The notes under the pieces were generated by a model, which saw only the letters and a list, made by a program, of their open reading frames with translations, had not been told where the DNA came from and made no database searches. From Niabella sp. (GTDB lineage: Bacteria; Bacteroidota; Bacteroidia; Chitinophagales; Chitinophagaceae): 64,000 bases of DNA. Positions 45,854 through 54,607 of the stretch are shown here, piece after piece. The DNA lies in NCBI RefSeq assembly GCF_030150205.1, contig NZ_JASLGT010000015.1, positions 1 through 64,000 of the forward strand, written 5' to 3'. Position numbers and translations under genes: made by a program. The stretch's first letter is position 1; each line of letters opens with the position of its first letter.

Positions 45854-46828
45854 ATGAAGATCCTTCCGGTTCTATACTTTTTTCTTTGTGCCGTTATACT
45901 GGCCGGTGGCTATGGCTGCACAAAATTTCCCGACCCGGGTATCATTGATGATCCCTACCGGCCCGCAGCGGATACCAGCGCGCTGCAGCGACGGAAAATG
46001 TTATTCATCAGCATTGACGGCATTGCTGCAAATGTGCTCAATACCGTTAAACCGGCATTTATACAGGAGCTGCTGGCTAAATCAAAATATACCTGGAACG
46101 TGGCATCCGCTCCCAAACCCGTAACCAACGCGGCTTCCTGGGCCAGTATGATGACCGGCAATGATACGTTGCGCCACCGGATCTACGACAGTACCTTTTA
46201 TGCCACGCCGGTAGATTCAACCAATAAGATACCGGTGCCGGTTAACTTAACGGCACTGCGGCATTTGCATAACAGAAGCCAGGCAATTCAGATAACGGCC
46301 ATAGCGCCCTGGTATAACCTGGTACATACACTGCTGGCCGATGCAAATAACCGGGTGGTAACAGCAGACGATGCCGGTACCCGCAGCCAGGCGGTGGAAG
46401 CGTTAAGAACAAAAGACCCGGATCTCGTGATCACCGAGTTTATCAGTGCCCAGCAGGCCGGTATTCAAAACGGATTTTCCGATGGCAGCGTTGCAGCAGC
46501 CCTGGGCACCATTGACGGATACATTAAAGAAATGATGACAGCCATTCAGCAGCGGCCAACCTATCAGAAAGAAAACTGGATGGTACTGCTCACTACCACA
46601 CAGGGCGGAAGCGGACTCAGGAACGATGCAAACATTGCGCCCGGGTTTATGATCGCCTATAATGTGCGTTTTACACCGGCCAATCTCTTTACGCTTACGC
46701 CTTCTATCTCTGTACGGAAAGAAGATGTGGCCGCGCAGTTATTATACTGGTTCAAAACAGCGGTTCCTTCGGTGGTTTCGGACGGCCGCGTGTGGGTTGA
46801 CCGTTTTGAATCTGAATTCTATCAATAA
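45854..46828 (+). CDS. Alkaline-phosphatase-superfamily-like lipoprotein, metal site incomplete
   Basis: About 324 residues from ATG 45854; the frame is open upstream over the previous gene. Lipobox GGYGCTKF. LFISIDGIAANVL gives the first metal Asp (D55), and VTNAASWASMMTGND resembles the nucleophile loop of type I phosphodiesterases. However the late D-H-G metal motif is T249-Q250-G251 (LLTTTQGGSG), and the mid D-x3-H motif reads AQQAGIQNG without either ligand. It is thus probably inactive as phosphatase or sulfatase. It follows the M60-like gene by 19 bases. Confidence 0.68.
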   Translation: MKILPVLYFFLCAVILAGGYGCTKFPDPGIIDDPYRPAADTSALQRRKMLFISIDGIAANVLNTVKPAFIQELLAKSKYTWNVASAPKPVTNAASWASMMTGNDTLRHRIYDSTFYATPVDSTNKIPVPVNLTALRHLHNRSQAIQITAIAPWYNLVHTLLADANNRVVTADDAGTRSQAVEALRTKDPDLVITEFISAQQAGIQNGFSDGSVAAALGTIDGYIKEMMTAIQQRPTYQKENWMVLLTTTQGGSGLRNDANIAPGFMIAYNVRFTPANLFTLTPSISVRKEDVAAQLLYWFKTAVPSVVSDGRVWVDRFESEFYQ

Positions 46829-46833
46829 AAAAT

Positions 46834-48135
46834 ATGCACATGTTCATTCGGTTAAAATCCTTTGTAATGCTGATCCTTGCGGGGCTGGGAATGGTTAGTG
46901 TTGTTTCATGCGCCAAGGAAACCCTTCCGGACGACCGGGACACCGGTGTGCTCCAGGTGTATGACCGGCTATACCTCACCGATGCATTTGCAGCGGATTC
47001 GGTAAAAAAGAAGCTTTATATATCCCCGTTGCCGGACACCGTTTTTTATTACAGCATCAGCAAAGGCGGTACCACGCCGTTTACAAAAGACCTCGACCTT
47101 ACGGTTGCGGCGCTTCCGCAGGCCGATGTAGATGCCTATAATATCCAAAATAGAACCAGCTATATCCGGCTGCCGGAGGAAAGCTACAGTATCGGCGGGC
47201 AGGCTGTTCTAAAAGCAGGGGAATCCGTAACCCAGCGGCTTCCGCTCACCATCCATACTCAAAAATTGAAGCCGTATACCGACTATATCCTTCCGGTTGC
47301 TTTTTCTGCAACGGATACCGCCGCAAAAGTAGATCTGCGGAAAAACAGGTTGTATTATATCTTCCGCCTGGTAGGTTTTCCCCAGGGGGAATTGATCGGC
47401 AATATTCCGGCGCTGAAGAACCCCGGAACTATCCTGAATGATTATTATGGCGACCTGATGATGCGGGATGCATCCGGTGATCTGTGGGTGTATCCCCTGG
47501 CATCGAATGATAATAAGGTGCTGGGAAACCCCACTAAAATATATTCCGGGTTAACGCCCGATAAAGTCTTTGGCATCTGGTTCAGTGGTTTTGACCGGCT
47601 GGTTTATCTTACGGCCAACCTATCCGGCGGATGGGGTGTTTACCGGATGAATGCAGGGGCTGCAGCCGCAGGCCAGGCCCCCGCTGCAACAGACCCCGTA
47701 AGGATCATAACTGTGCCCGAGTCCTGGGTGCGGGGTGCCGGAGACCGGTGGTATATGGGACCCAACCCAAGCATGTCGGTGGGGCTGTTTACCAACACGG
47801 CAACCAACTGGAACCTCAATGTCTATAATGGCAGTGGCTTTAGCGGTGGAAGAGTTGTGCGCACGGATTTTAGTTATGATCACCGCGGGCAAGCCGTTAT
47901 CAGAGGTGTCATCTTAAGCAGTCATTCCTGGGGGCTGCTGGCGTACCGTTTGGGGGATCCGGATATGCCCGTAAACGTGGCCTTGTCAACGGTAACCAAG
48001 GTAGGGGATGGGTTCCTGGATAAATATGTACGGATGTTTTCGGTGAATCAAAACGATCTGATCTGTTATAAACCCAATGGGGATGTGATCCGGTACCGGA
48101 ATTTCAATCTGGAAGAATTTTACAAAGCATTATAA
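46834..48135 (+). CDS. DUF1735 (BT_3987-like) lipoprotein
   Basis: A 433-residue protein with lipobox VSVVSCAKE. Residues ~35-165 show the DUF1735/BT_3987 N-terminal pattern (DLDLTVAALPQADVDAYN, then YIRLPEESYSI, then LKPYTDYILPVAF), a domain common in SusC/D surface lipoproteins. Residues ~185-430 look like a beta-propeller or lectin-like part with GDLWVYPLASNDNK and GDRWYMGPNPSM. It probably binds glycan. It begins five bases after the previous gene. Confidence 0.75.
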   Translation: MHMFIRLKSFVMLILAGLGMVSVVSCAKETLPDDRDTGVLQVYDRLYLTDAFAADSVKKKLYISPLPDTVFYYSISKGGTTPFTKDLDLTVAALPQADVDAYNIQNRTSYIRLPEESYSIGGQAVLKAGESVTQRLPLTIHTQKLKPYTDYILPVAFSATDTAAKVDLRKNRLYYIFRLVGFPQGELIGNIPALKNPGTILNDYYGDLMMRDASGDLWVYPLASNDNKVLGNPTKIYSGLTPDKVFGIWFSGFDRLVYLTANLSGGWGVYRMNAGAAAAGQAPAATDPVRIITVPESWVRGAGDRWYMGPNPSMSVGLFTNTATNWNLNVYNGSGFSGGRVVRTDFSYDHRGQAVIRGVILSSHSWGLLAYRLGDPDMPVNVALSTVTKVGDGFLDKYVRMFSVNQNDLICYKPNGDVIRYRNFNLEEFYKAL

Positions 48136-48147
48136 CAATAAGCAGCA

Positions 48148-49476
48148 ATGAATAAACGGATCCTCTTTTATACGGTTGCGGTTGCATTTTTTTATTCCTG
48201 TAATGAAAAGCCGGTTACCACCGACATTGTGCAGGAGCATACCGCCGGTGTGCCGGCCATCGATGACGTTTCTAACAAAAATGCAAACGCAGGTGATACG
48301 ATTGCGATCCTTGGTAAGAATTTTACAAAGGATACGCGCGTGGATTTTGGAACCGTAGAAGCCCGGGTGATCACTGTTGCAGCAGACCGGCTCAGCGTAA
48401 TTGTGCCGGCGGGTGCACGGGCAGTGTATATAACAGCGCGCAACGGTTTTTTTGTTTCCAATAAAGCATTGTTTGGATACCTGTCCAAATACAGCAACCC
48501 GGTTTTTAAACCCGTACTGGCAGACCCTTCTGTGTTCCGGGATCCCGTTTCCGGGGAGTTCTTTGCTTACGGTACCGCCGATACCTGGCCGGATGGGAAA
48601 AGCCATATTGTTGCGGTTATCCGGTCAAAAGACCTGGTTAACTGGACGTATGCAAGAGATGCGTTTACTACTACACCGGCATGGAAAACAGGCACGGGCG
48701 TGGGCGTATGGGCACCCGATGTAAATTATGTGGATGGGAAGTATTATATGTATTATGCCCTGTCGTCTTTTTTTGATGTGAACCCTGGTATCGGCCTGGC
48801 CATTGCCAGTAGTCCGGCCGGTCCATTTGTGGATGCCGGTAAGATATTTTTATCGGGCGAAGTGGATGTCCGGAATTCAATAGACCCTACCTATTTTGAA
48901 GAAAACGGGAAAAAATACCTGCTTTGGGGCAGTTATAACCTGAATGTGGGTACGCAAACGCAATGGGGTACTTTTTTAACCGAACTAACCGCAGACGGAC
49001 GCGCGGTGGCCGATATAAAAAAGATCACCAAAATAGCTGCTTCCGATTTTGAAGGCGTAATGATCTATAAAAAGAACGGGTACTATTATTTCTTTGGTTC
49101 CCGCGGAGGTTGTTGTGATGGCGTCAATTCAACCTATCATGTGCGGGTTGCCCGTGCTACGCGGTTGGAAGGGCCTTATCTCGACCGGAATAATAAAGAT
49201 ATCGCGGCTTCCATGGGTGTGGGCACCGTGTTCTTAAAAGCCAGCGACCGCTTTGTGGGCCCGGGGCACAATGCACAGATCATAAGCGATAAGAACGGAA
49301 CGGAATGGTTTGTTTACCATGCCATGGAACGGAACAACGCAACGGTTCCCGTAGGAAGCAATACCCTGAATTTAAGGGCGCTGATGATTGACCCCATTAA
49401 ATGGGATGCTGAAGGCTGGCCTTTTATCGAAAATGATATACCCTCCGCTGCCACCGCTGATGGTCCGGTGTTTTAG
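48148..49476 (+). CDS. GH43-family glycosidase lipoprotein with N-terminal TIG domain
   Basis: A 442-residue protein; lipobox FFYSCNEK. Residues ~35-110 are an IPT/TIG domain (AGDTIAILGKNFTKDTRVDFG). Residues ~118-440 are a GH43 five-bladed propeller with catalytic Asp in LADPSVFRD, pKa Asp in NSIDPTYFEE and Glu in DFEGVMIYKKNGYYY. VWAPDVNYVDGKYYMYY and GPGHNAQI are further family blocks. It resembles endo-arabinanase/arabinofuranosidase GH43 subfamilies. It is one of only two intact hydrolase candidates in the locus. Confidence 0.9.
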   Translation: MNKRILFYTVAVAFFYSCNEKPVTTDIVQEHTAGVPAIDDVSNKNANAGDTIAILGKNFTKDTRVDFGTVEARVITVAADRLSVIVPAGARAVYITARNGFFVSNKALFGYLSKYSNPVFKPVLADPSVFRDPVSGEFFAYGTADTWPDGKSHIVAVIRSKDLVNWTYARDAFTTTPAWKTGTGVGVWAPDVNYVDGKYYMYYALSSFFDVNPGIGLAIASSPAGPFVDAGKIFLSGEVDVRNSIDPTYFEENGKKYLLWGSYNLNVGTQTQWGTFLTELTADGRAVADIKKITKIAASDFEGVMIYKKNGYYYFFGSRGGCCDGVNSTYHVRVARATRLEGPYLDRNNKDIAASMGVGTVFLKASDRFVGPGHNAQIISDKNGTEWFVYHAMERNNATVPVGSNTLNLRALMIDPIKWDAEGWPFIENDIPSAATADGPVF

Positions 49477-49560
49477 TGAAGCAGTAAGTTACTGTAACTT
49501 TTTTTGAGACGCGATCCTGGTGAAACCAGCCCGCAGGTCTGTTAAATCTTTAAAACGAAT

Positions 49561-50709
49561 ATGAAACGAACGGCTTTCTTCCGGTATGGAAAAAACATGT
49601 TAAGAACGATGGGGATCATGGTATGCATCAGCATCCTATTGCTTCCGGGTGCAGCAGCGCAGGGACGCGCCCGGTGGACCGAAAAGCAGGCTGCCTCCTG
49701 GTATGCAAAGCAGCGCTGGCTGGTAGGGGCCAATTTTTTACCCAGCACGGCCATCAATCAATTGGAGATGTTCCGGGAGGAAAGCTTTGATGCTGTTACC
49801 ATTAGCCGGGAGTTCGCCTATGCACGGTCGTTGGGGATGAATACCATGCGGGTGTACCTGCATGATCTGTTGTACCAGCACGACCGGGATGGCTTTTTTA
49901 AGCGGTTGGATCTGTTGCTGAACCTGGCAGAAAGACAAGGGATCAAATTGCTGCTGACCATTTTTGATTCCTGCTGGGATCCCTATCCCCGGTGGGAAAC
50001 GCAGCGGGCACCGCGCCCGCATGTACATAATTCCGGTTGGGTGCAAAGTCCGGGTTTGAAGGCTTTAAAAGACACGGCCGGTTATAGCCGGCTCGAAACC
50101 TATGTAAAAGACCTGCTGCGCACATTCGGAAAAGACAGGCGGATCCTGGCATGGGATGTATGGAACGAACCGGATAACCGGAATGTTCCATCCTACGATA
50201 AATTAGAGTTGCCCGATAAAATAGCCTACGTATTACCCTTGCTGAAGAAGGTGTTTGAATGGGCACGTGCCGTTAATCCTTCACAGCCGCTCACCTCCGG
50301 TATATGGGCCGGTGGCGATTGGTCTGAGGCCCATCTGCGTCCCATTGATAAACTGCAGCTGGAAGAATCGGATATCATTACCTTTCATTCCTACGACCAG
50401 CCGGAGCTGTTTGACAAAAAGATTCAATGGTTGCAACGGTATCACCGCCCTATCATTTGTACAGAATATATGGCCCGGCCAAATGGCAGTACCTTTGAAA
50501 CCTTTCTGCCCATCGCAAAAAAATATAAAGTGGGAATGATCAATTGGGGATTTGTGGCCGGTAAGTCGCAAACAATCTACGCCTGGGACAGCTGGACAAA
50601 AGCGTACGATGCGGAACCCGTACTTTGGTTTCACGATATTTTCAGAAAAGACGGCACGCCGTATAAACAAGCAGAAGTAGATTTTATCCGGAAGATGACC
50701 GCGCATTGA
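49561..50709 (+). CDS. GH5-like (cellulase-superfamily) secreted glycosidase
   Basis: A 382-residue protein with a signal peptide ending AAAQ. The TIM-barrel clan A pattern is clear: GMNTMRVYLHDLL on strand 2, acid/base Glu in AWDVWNEPDN, FHSYD on strand 6, and nucleophile Glu in IICTEYMARPNG. Similar proteins are often named 1,4-beta-xylanase by automatic pipelines. It is 84 bases after the GH43 gene and closes the locus. Substrate is not readable; the pairing with GH43 suggests a hemicellulose- or arabinan-type glycan. Confidence 0.85.
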   Translation: MKRTAFFRYGKNMLRTMGIMVCISILLLPGAAAQGRARWTEKQAASWYAKQRWLVGANFLPSTAINQLEMFREESFDAVTISREFAYARSLGMNTMRVYLHDLLYQHDRDGFFKRLDLLLNLAERQGIKLLLTIFDSCWDPYPRWETQRAPRPHVHNSGWVQSPGLKALKDTAGYSRLETYVKDLLRTFGKDRRILAWDVWNEPDNRNVPSYDKLELPDKIAYVLPLLKKVFEWARAVNPSQPLTSGIWAGGDWSEAHLRPIDKLQLEESDIITFHSYDQPELFDKKIQWLQRYHRPIICTEYMARPNGSTFETFLPIAKKYKVGMINWGFVAGKSQTIYAWDSWTKAYDAEPVLWFHDIFRKDGTPYKQAEVDFIRKMTAH

Positions 50710-50909
50710 GTTGAACTATATTCTTAATAGACTAAAGATATGGCTGCTTCAGCGTAAAACCAATTAGGCCATTCATGTTCTTCTTTATCCATTTCAAAGG
50801 ATGTGTCTACGAGATAGGATATAGCTGGGTATTTGGGAACCGGTTGTTCGTTACAATGCCGCCGGTGCCAACGGTCCGCATATGATAAATAAAATGGTGT
50901 TTAGAATAT

Positions 50910-51377
50910 TCATTCCTTCCCGTTATGAACCCGGTCAATCGTTTCAAGGATAAAGGCTGCCTGGGCAGGGTTGATCCGGCGTTTTGCTTCTTCCGCCGCA
51001 AACCAGGCCCATTGATCCACTTCCGGCACCTGGATCTCTTTTCCGGATTTGGGAGGCCATTCAAGCGGGAAATAATTGCTATGTAATACCGCCGGATCGA
51101 TATCTCCATATACCGCCCAGGCGAATACTATTTTCCCGCTTTTTTGTTTTACCGGGGTGAGCGGTAAAAAGGTACCATCGATGGCTTGTCCGGTTTCTTC
51201 TTCAAATTCGATCCGCGCACGGGCAAGAGGTTCTTCATCGGGCAATAATTCTCCTTTGGGTATAGACCAGGCGCCGGTATCTTTGTTTTTCCAGAAAGGA
51301 CCTCCGGGGTGCACCAGGAAAAATAAAAGGTCTGCGCCGTTCTTTTTGTATAATAAGATACCTGCACTAGCCTTCAT
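50910..51377 (-). CDS. Nudix hydrolase
   Basis: A 155-residue protein starting MKASAGILLYKK. The Nudix box runs GELLPDEEPLARARIEF then EEETG: the three catalytic Glu are present but the usual Arg before the first of them is Ile. WSIPKGE and VPEVDQWAWF surround it. It likely hydrolyses a nucleoside diphosphate-linked compound, with NTP clean-up as a common role for this subfamily. It stands alone and converges with the GH5-like gene. Confidence 0.88.
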   Translation of the reverse strand: MKASAGILLYKKNGADLLFFLVHPGGPFWKNKDTGAWSIPKGELLPDEEPLARARIEFEEETGQAIDGTFLPLTPVKQKSGKIVFAWAVYGDIDPAVLHSNYFPLEWPPKSGKEIQVPEVDQWAWFAAEEAKRRINPAQAAFILETIDRVHNGKE

Positions 51378-51430
51378 GGTACAATACTGTTTAGGAGTGG
51401 ATGGTAGGATCGATCTAAAGATATTGCTTT

Positions 51431-51874
51431 TCAGGAATCCCGCAATCTTTTTACCTGGAAATGGGCTTTCAGCAATTGATTGTTTTGCGCTACAATCAGC
51501 TCAAATGCTTCCGGAGATAAGCCGGGTTCATTTAATGCGCTTTCATAGGCCTTCTTTACAGCGTCTTCCATCGCCTCACAGCTGTTGAGGATCGTTTGCC
51601 GTTCATCACCCGTAAAAAAAGCTTTGATCTCCATCCAGGTCCGGTAAATTTTTCCCATAACAGTATTGCCGGTGCTTACCGGTAGTTCCATTTTTTCTAA
51701 AGTGGTGGTTAGTTCGGTTATAAAGAGCTTGCTGTTTTCAATATAGCGTTGAAACAGGCTCCGCAGATCACTATCTTCCGCGTCCTGCAATTCCGCAATT
51801 GCCCGCTGATACCCTGCAATACGGTCGGCATTGATACGGAGCAGATCATTGAGTACCTCATCGTCTGGAGTCAT
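51431..51874 (-). CDS. DUF2383/PA2169-family four-helix-bundle protein
   Basis: A 147-residue helical protein (MTPDDEVLNDLLRINADRIAGYQ as its opening helices, quoted only in part by family: NDLLRINADRIAGY). LRSLFQRYIENSKLF, a central GKIYRTWMEIKAFF and CEAMEDAVKKAYESAL follow. This is the ferritin-like DUF2383 family, often stress-induced in Bacteroidota; metal binding is possible but unproven. It lies 53 bases upstream of the Nudix gene on the same strand. Confidence 0.85.
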   Translation of the reverse strand: MTPDDEVLNDLLRINADRIAGYQRAIAELQDAEDSDLRSLFQRYIENSKLFITELTTTLEKMELPVSTGNTVMGKIYRTWMEIKAFFTGDERQTILNSCEAMEDAVKKAYESALNEPGLSPEAFELIVAQNNQLLKAHFQVKRLRDS

Positions 51875-52138
51875 AAAAATGTATTTTAAGTTACCGGTAT
51901 TTCAGGTCCTGCCCGGCTTCCATAAAAGAACCTGGGCCGCCGTTTTTTATGCTACCAAGATCAGGCCAATCCCCGCAGATCTGGTAATTTTGACGCGCCG
52001 GGTTCATATAGGTGGTCTTTTGCTCCCGGTGAATCGTTACCGTCAGCATTTTCGTGGAAATAGTGCTTCAATAGTTTACGTACACTTATTCGCTACGATA
52101 TTATTAAATTCGTGTCCGGATACCAAAACGCAACCGTT

Positions 52139-52540
52139 ATGAAACCTTTATTATTTTTTACGATCCTTCTCCTTTTACCTTGTTATGGCTGTCCCAAACA
52201 TTGTGTGGTGCTGCCACCCAATATTCTTTTCAGGATTATTGACGGGCAAACGCAGGAAGATCTGTTGGCGAGTGGAAAATTGAAGGATGCCGATATAAAA
52301 GTAGTGGATCCGTCCGGAAAGATGTATCCTGTGGCAGTTTATGGCAATGATACCCTGAAGTATGTCAATACCTATGATTTTAAAGTAGGGGAACATCGTT
52401 ACATACTTGCGGCAGGTGAAAAACGGGTAGAATTTTCCGTTGCAGCATCCGAAAATGATTGCGAGGTTTATGTGAAGACGATCGAGATGAATGGCGTATA
52501 CTTTTTAGATCCAAGAGGTTTTTATGTAGTGTTGCTTTGA
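52139..52540 (+). CDS. Small lipoprotein of unknown function
   Basis: About 133 residues from ATG 52139 (MKPLLFFT). The leader has a strong hydrophobic core and ends PCYGCPKHC, a plausible lipobox. The rest is beta-rich with DADIKVVDPSGKMYPVAVYG and a YFLDPRGFYVVLL C-terminus. Similar small lipoproteins are common in Bacteroidota genomes; no function is known to me. Confidence 0.65.
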   Translation: MKPLLFFTILLLLPCYGCPKHCVVLPPNILFRIIDGQTQEDLLASGKLKDADIKVVDPSGKMYPVAVYGNDTLKYVNTYDFKVGEHRYILAAGEKRVEFSVAASENDCEVYVKTIEMNGVYFLDPRGFYVVLL

Positions 52541-52680
52541 AGCGGGTTATATAGCCCGTTATTTTTTGGTTTGATGCATGGGCTTAAAAAAGGAAAATTA
52601 TTTAGGAAGTGAAGGACCTTTGTTTCGTATGAAAAAGACGCTGAATATACGTTAGTATCGATCTTAACCGGGGACCCCCA

Positions 52681-52960
52681 TCTAGCGCAGGTCTGTAACA
52701 AGGCTGAGTGCGAGAGCTGACCTGTGCAATTTCGTTACTCCTTAACCCTGTAAGAACTATTCATGTAAAAAGAAATGTGGTGCTGTAGGCCGGTAGAGTG
52801 ATCTGCCCATTCTAGCGCAGGTCTGTAGCGAAGCCATCTAGCGCGGGTCTGTAGCATAGCCAGGTGCGATCGCCGACCTGTGCCACCCCGTTACTTCTTA
52901 GCCGCTTATCTTTTTGGCCTGTAATAACTATTCATGTAAAAAGAAATGCAGCGTTGTATG
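52681..52960. repeat. Imperfect direct repeats carrying hairpins
   Basis: Copy A begins at 52681 and copy B at 52837; both start TCTAGCGC(A/G)GGTCTGTA, carry GACCTGTGC about 38 bases later, and end with AACTATTCATGTAAAAAGAA. In each, GCGC(A/G)GGTC pairs with GACCTGTGC (52685-52693 with 52719-52727; 52841-52849 with 52875-52883). A 26-base truncated copy at 52811-52836 lies in tandem just before copy B. No coding frame is conserved. The repeats fill the 509-base gap between the lipoprotein and the membrane-protein gene. Confidence 0.75.
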
Positions 52961-53049
52961 CCGACTGTGATTTTGCCGATGGCTGCCCCAGGGATACCGG
53001 GCGCAACTATCCGAAAGTAATATCCACCGCATGATCGTTTATTGATAGA

Positions 53050-53400
53050 TCAATCTGCAACCTGTCCCTGGATCAACAAGACCAGCAGCAGCAATATAGT
53101 CATGCCCAGCAGTAGTAATATTTTTTGCCTTTGTCTTTTACCAGTGGCCCGAACGGAGCATAGGAACACCAATAGGAAAATAAGTCCCCAGGCCAGCTGT
53201 ACGTTCGCGTACAGTGCCGGCGTTTTGTAATAATAAGGCACGGGACCTTCGCTGCCAAAAGGATAGCCGCTGTACTGCCGGCGTATTTTTATATTGTAAA
53301 ATTCACCCAGGTTCAAAAAGGCCATTACACTGCTAAGCAGCATGGTTACAGAAGCTGCAAGGCCAAAAAGGAACCGACTGGTATTTGCTGGGTGTGTCAT
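53050..53400 (-). CDS. Small membrane protein of unknown function
   Basis: A 116-residue protein with three predicted membrane spans (FLFGLAASVTMLLSSVMAFL; LAWGLIFLLVFLCSV; ILLLLGMTILLLLVLLIQ) and a short Tyr-rich loop (FYNIKIRRQYSGYPFG, then PYYYKTPALYANV). I do not recognise a family. It stands alone, transcribed towards the repeat block. Confidence 0.6.
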   Translation of the reverse strand: MTHPANTSRFLFGLAASVTMLLSSVMAFLNLGEFYNIKIRRQYSGYPFGSEGPVPYYYKTPALYANVQLAWGLIFLLVFLCSVRATGKRQRQKILLLLGMTILLLLVLLIQGQVAD

Positions 53401-53450
53401 GGGTGTATGGATCCAAAGCTAAATATACGAAAGGGGTTCCAATGCCTGGC

Positions 53451-53630
53451 AAATAATCGGATGCAATTCAAATTTCGCATTCGGCTACTATTTTATTTGA
53501 ACCACATAGGAAAAGTAGGGCGCAATAGATGAAGCCATATAGATATGCTATGTGAAACGCTATGCAATCTATGCTACTATGTGGTTCAAATGCAGCTAAA
53601 ATTTGAATTGCACCCAAATAATCCGATTTA
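53451..53630. repeat. Large imperfect palindrome (~180 bp)
   Basis: Outer arms: AAATAATCGG..GCAATTCAAATTT (53451-53475) against AAAATTTGAATTGCA..CCGATTT (53598-53629). Inner arms are a perfect 15-bp pair, ATTTGAACCACATAG (53495-53509) and CTATGTGGTTCAAAT (53577-53591). The centre (AATAGAT.../ATCTATGC) is also roughly symmetrical. It carries the word CTATGTGGTT shared with the tandem repeat at 6643-7215. A small open frame through it on the minus strand is best explained as a by-product. Confidence 0.8.
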
Positions 53631-53709
53631 GTATGCGAACGCTGTTGGTGCTTCATGCGCATGATCCCATGTGGCGATCGTATCGATATGCACCACCCAT
53701 AAACGTATA

Positions 53710-54303
53710 TCATACCCCCGCAATGACAGCGGTATCCGGCTGCTTGCTGATAGCGGCCCTGAGAATATAGATCCGGTCGATACCGGCTTCCACCTGGTGA
53801 CGCAGCGCGATCCAGCCCAGGTAAGTATTGCCGCCCCGTTTTACTTTTACCGCAAGGTAACCGGGCGCTGCGCCTATAAACTGTCCGTCGCGTTCCTGCC
53901 GGTCCGGGAAATGTTCGGTTTCGGTCAGTATGCCCCTGGAATTAGACCAATAATGTGTACTACCGGTTTCAATCTGCAGGCGAATGGACGCGTTGGGGGT
54001 AAAGGCGCAGGCCTGCGTGGTAATGGCTTGCTGGTGGGCCTGTTCGGTCAGCGGATCTACATAAATAAACGTATAGCTGTGCTCCGGCTCCTGAACGTGT
54101 TGTCCCTTAAAGGCGAAATCCTTAGTCCCGTCGCCGTCGATATCCAGCTCAAATGCCGGCGTTCCCTCCCTGATCAGCACCGGCTGGCTGGTAAAATCGG
54201 TATAGATCATTTGAGCCGGAGGTTCCTTCCTGTTTTCCGGGTCCTTCTTACATCCCAAGAGTAATAGCATGAGTGCGGCCTGCAGCAGTTTTTTGTAATG
54301 CAT
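53710..54303 (-). CDS. Lipoprotein, paralogue of the divergent gene at 54608
   Basis: About 197 residues from the ATG at 54301-54303 (MHYKKLLQ); a longer frame upstream was rejected because the lipoprotein leader starts here. Lipobox LLLLGCKKD. FELDIDGDGTKDFAF is a Ca2+-loop-like segment, followed by beta-rich sequence with YLAVKVKRGGNTYLGWIAL. The order of these blocks is the same in the divergent neighbour at 54608-55204. Function unknown. Confidence 0.72.
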   Translation of the reverse strand: MHYKKLLQAALMLLLLGCKKDPENRKEPPAQMIYTDFTSQPVLIREGTPAFELDIDGDGTKDFAFKGQHVQEPEHSYTFIYVDPLTEQAHQQAITTQACAFTPNASIRLQIETGSTHYWSNSRGILTETEHFPDRQERDGQFIGAAPGYLAVKVKRGGNTYLGWIALRHQVEAGIDRIYILRAAISKQPDTAVIAGV

Positions 54304-54607
54304 ATTTCGGGTATTTTCTTTAAAGTCATTTACGATATAAAAGTAACGGTTTGCTGTCATGATTGTTTGAACGGTTGAATGAAGAGCCTGTTTCCTGTAA
54401 TGAAATGATATTTTGAGCGGTGAATTGGAAGAATAGGTCAGACCTGCTTTCATGCCGGTTCATACATTAAAAATTGCGATTCATGCAACAGCGGAAGATC
54501 GGCACACGGCGGCGGCGTATTTTTATACTCCGATCACCTGATTTAGCGGAGCTGCTGGATCCGCAACTGCTCAGGCTGTTTTAAACAACCGGGTACCGTA
54601 TAAAAAA

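Noticed and set aside
51831..52142. 103-codon plus-strand frame
   Set aside because: Overlaps the DUF2383 gene start and the lipoprotein start; no family pattern.
53468..53713. 81-codon minus-strand frame
   Set aside because: Lies inside the palindromic element and overlaps the end of the lipoprotein gene.
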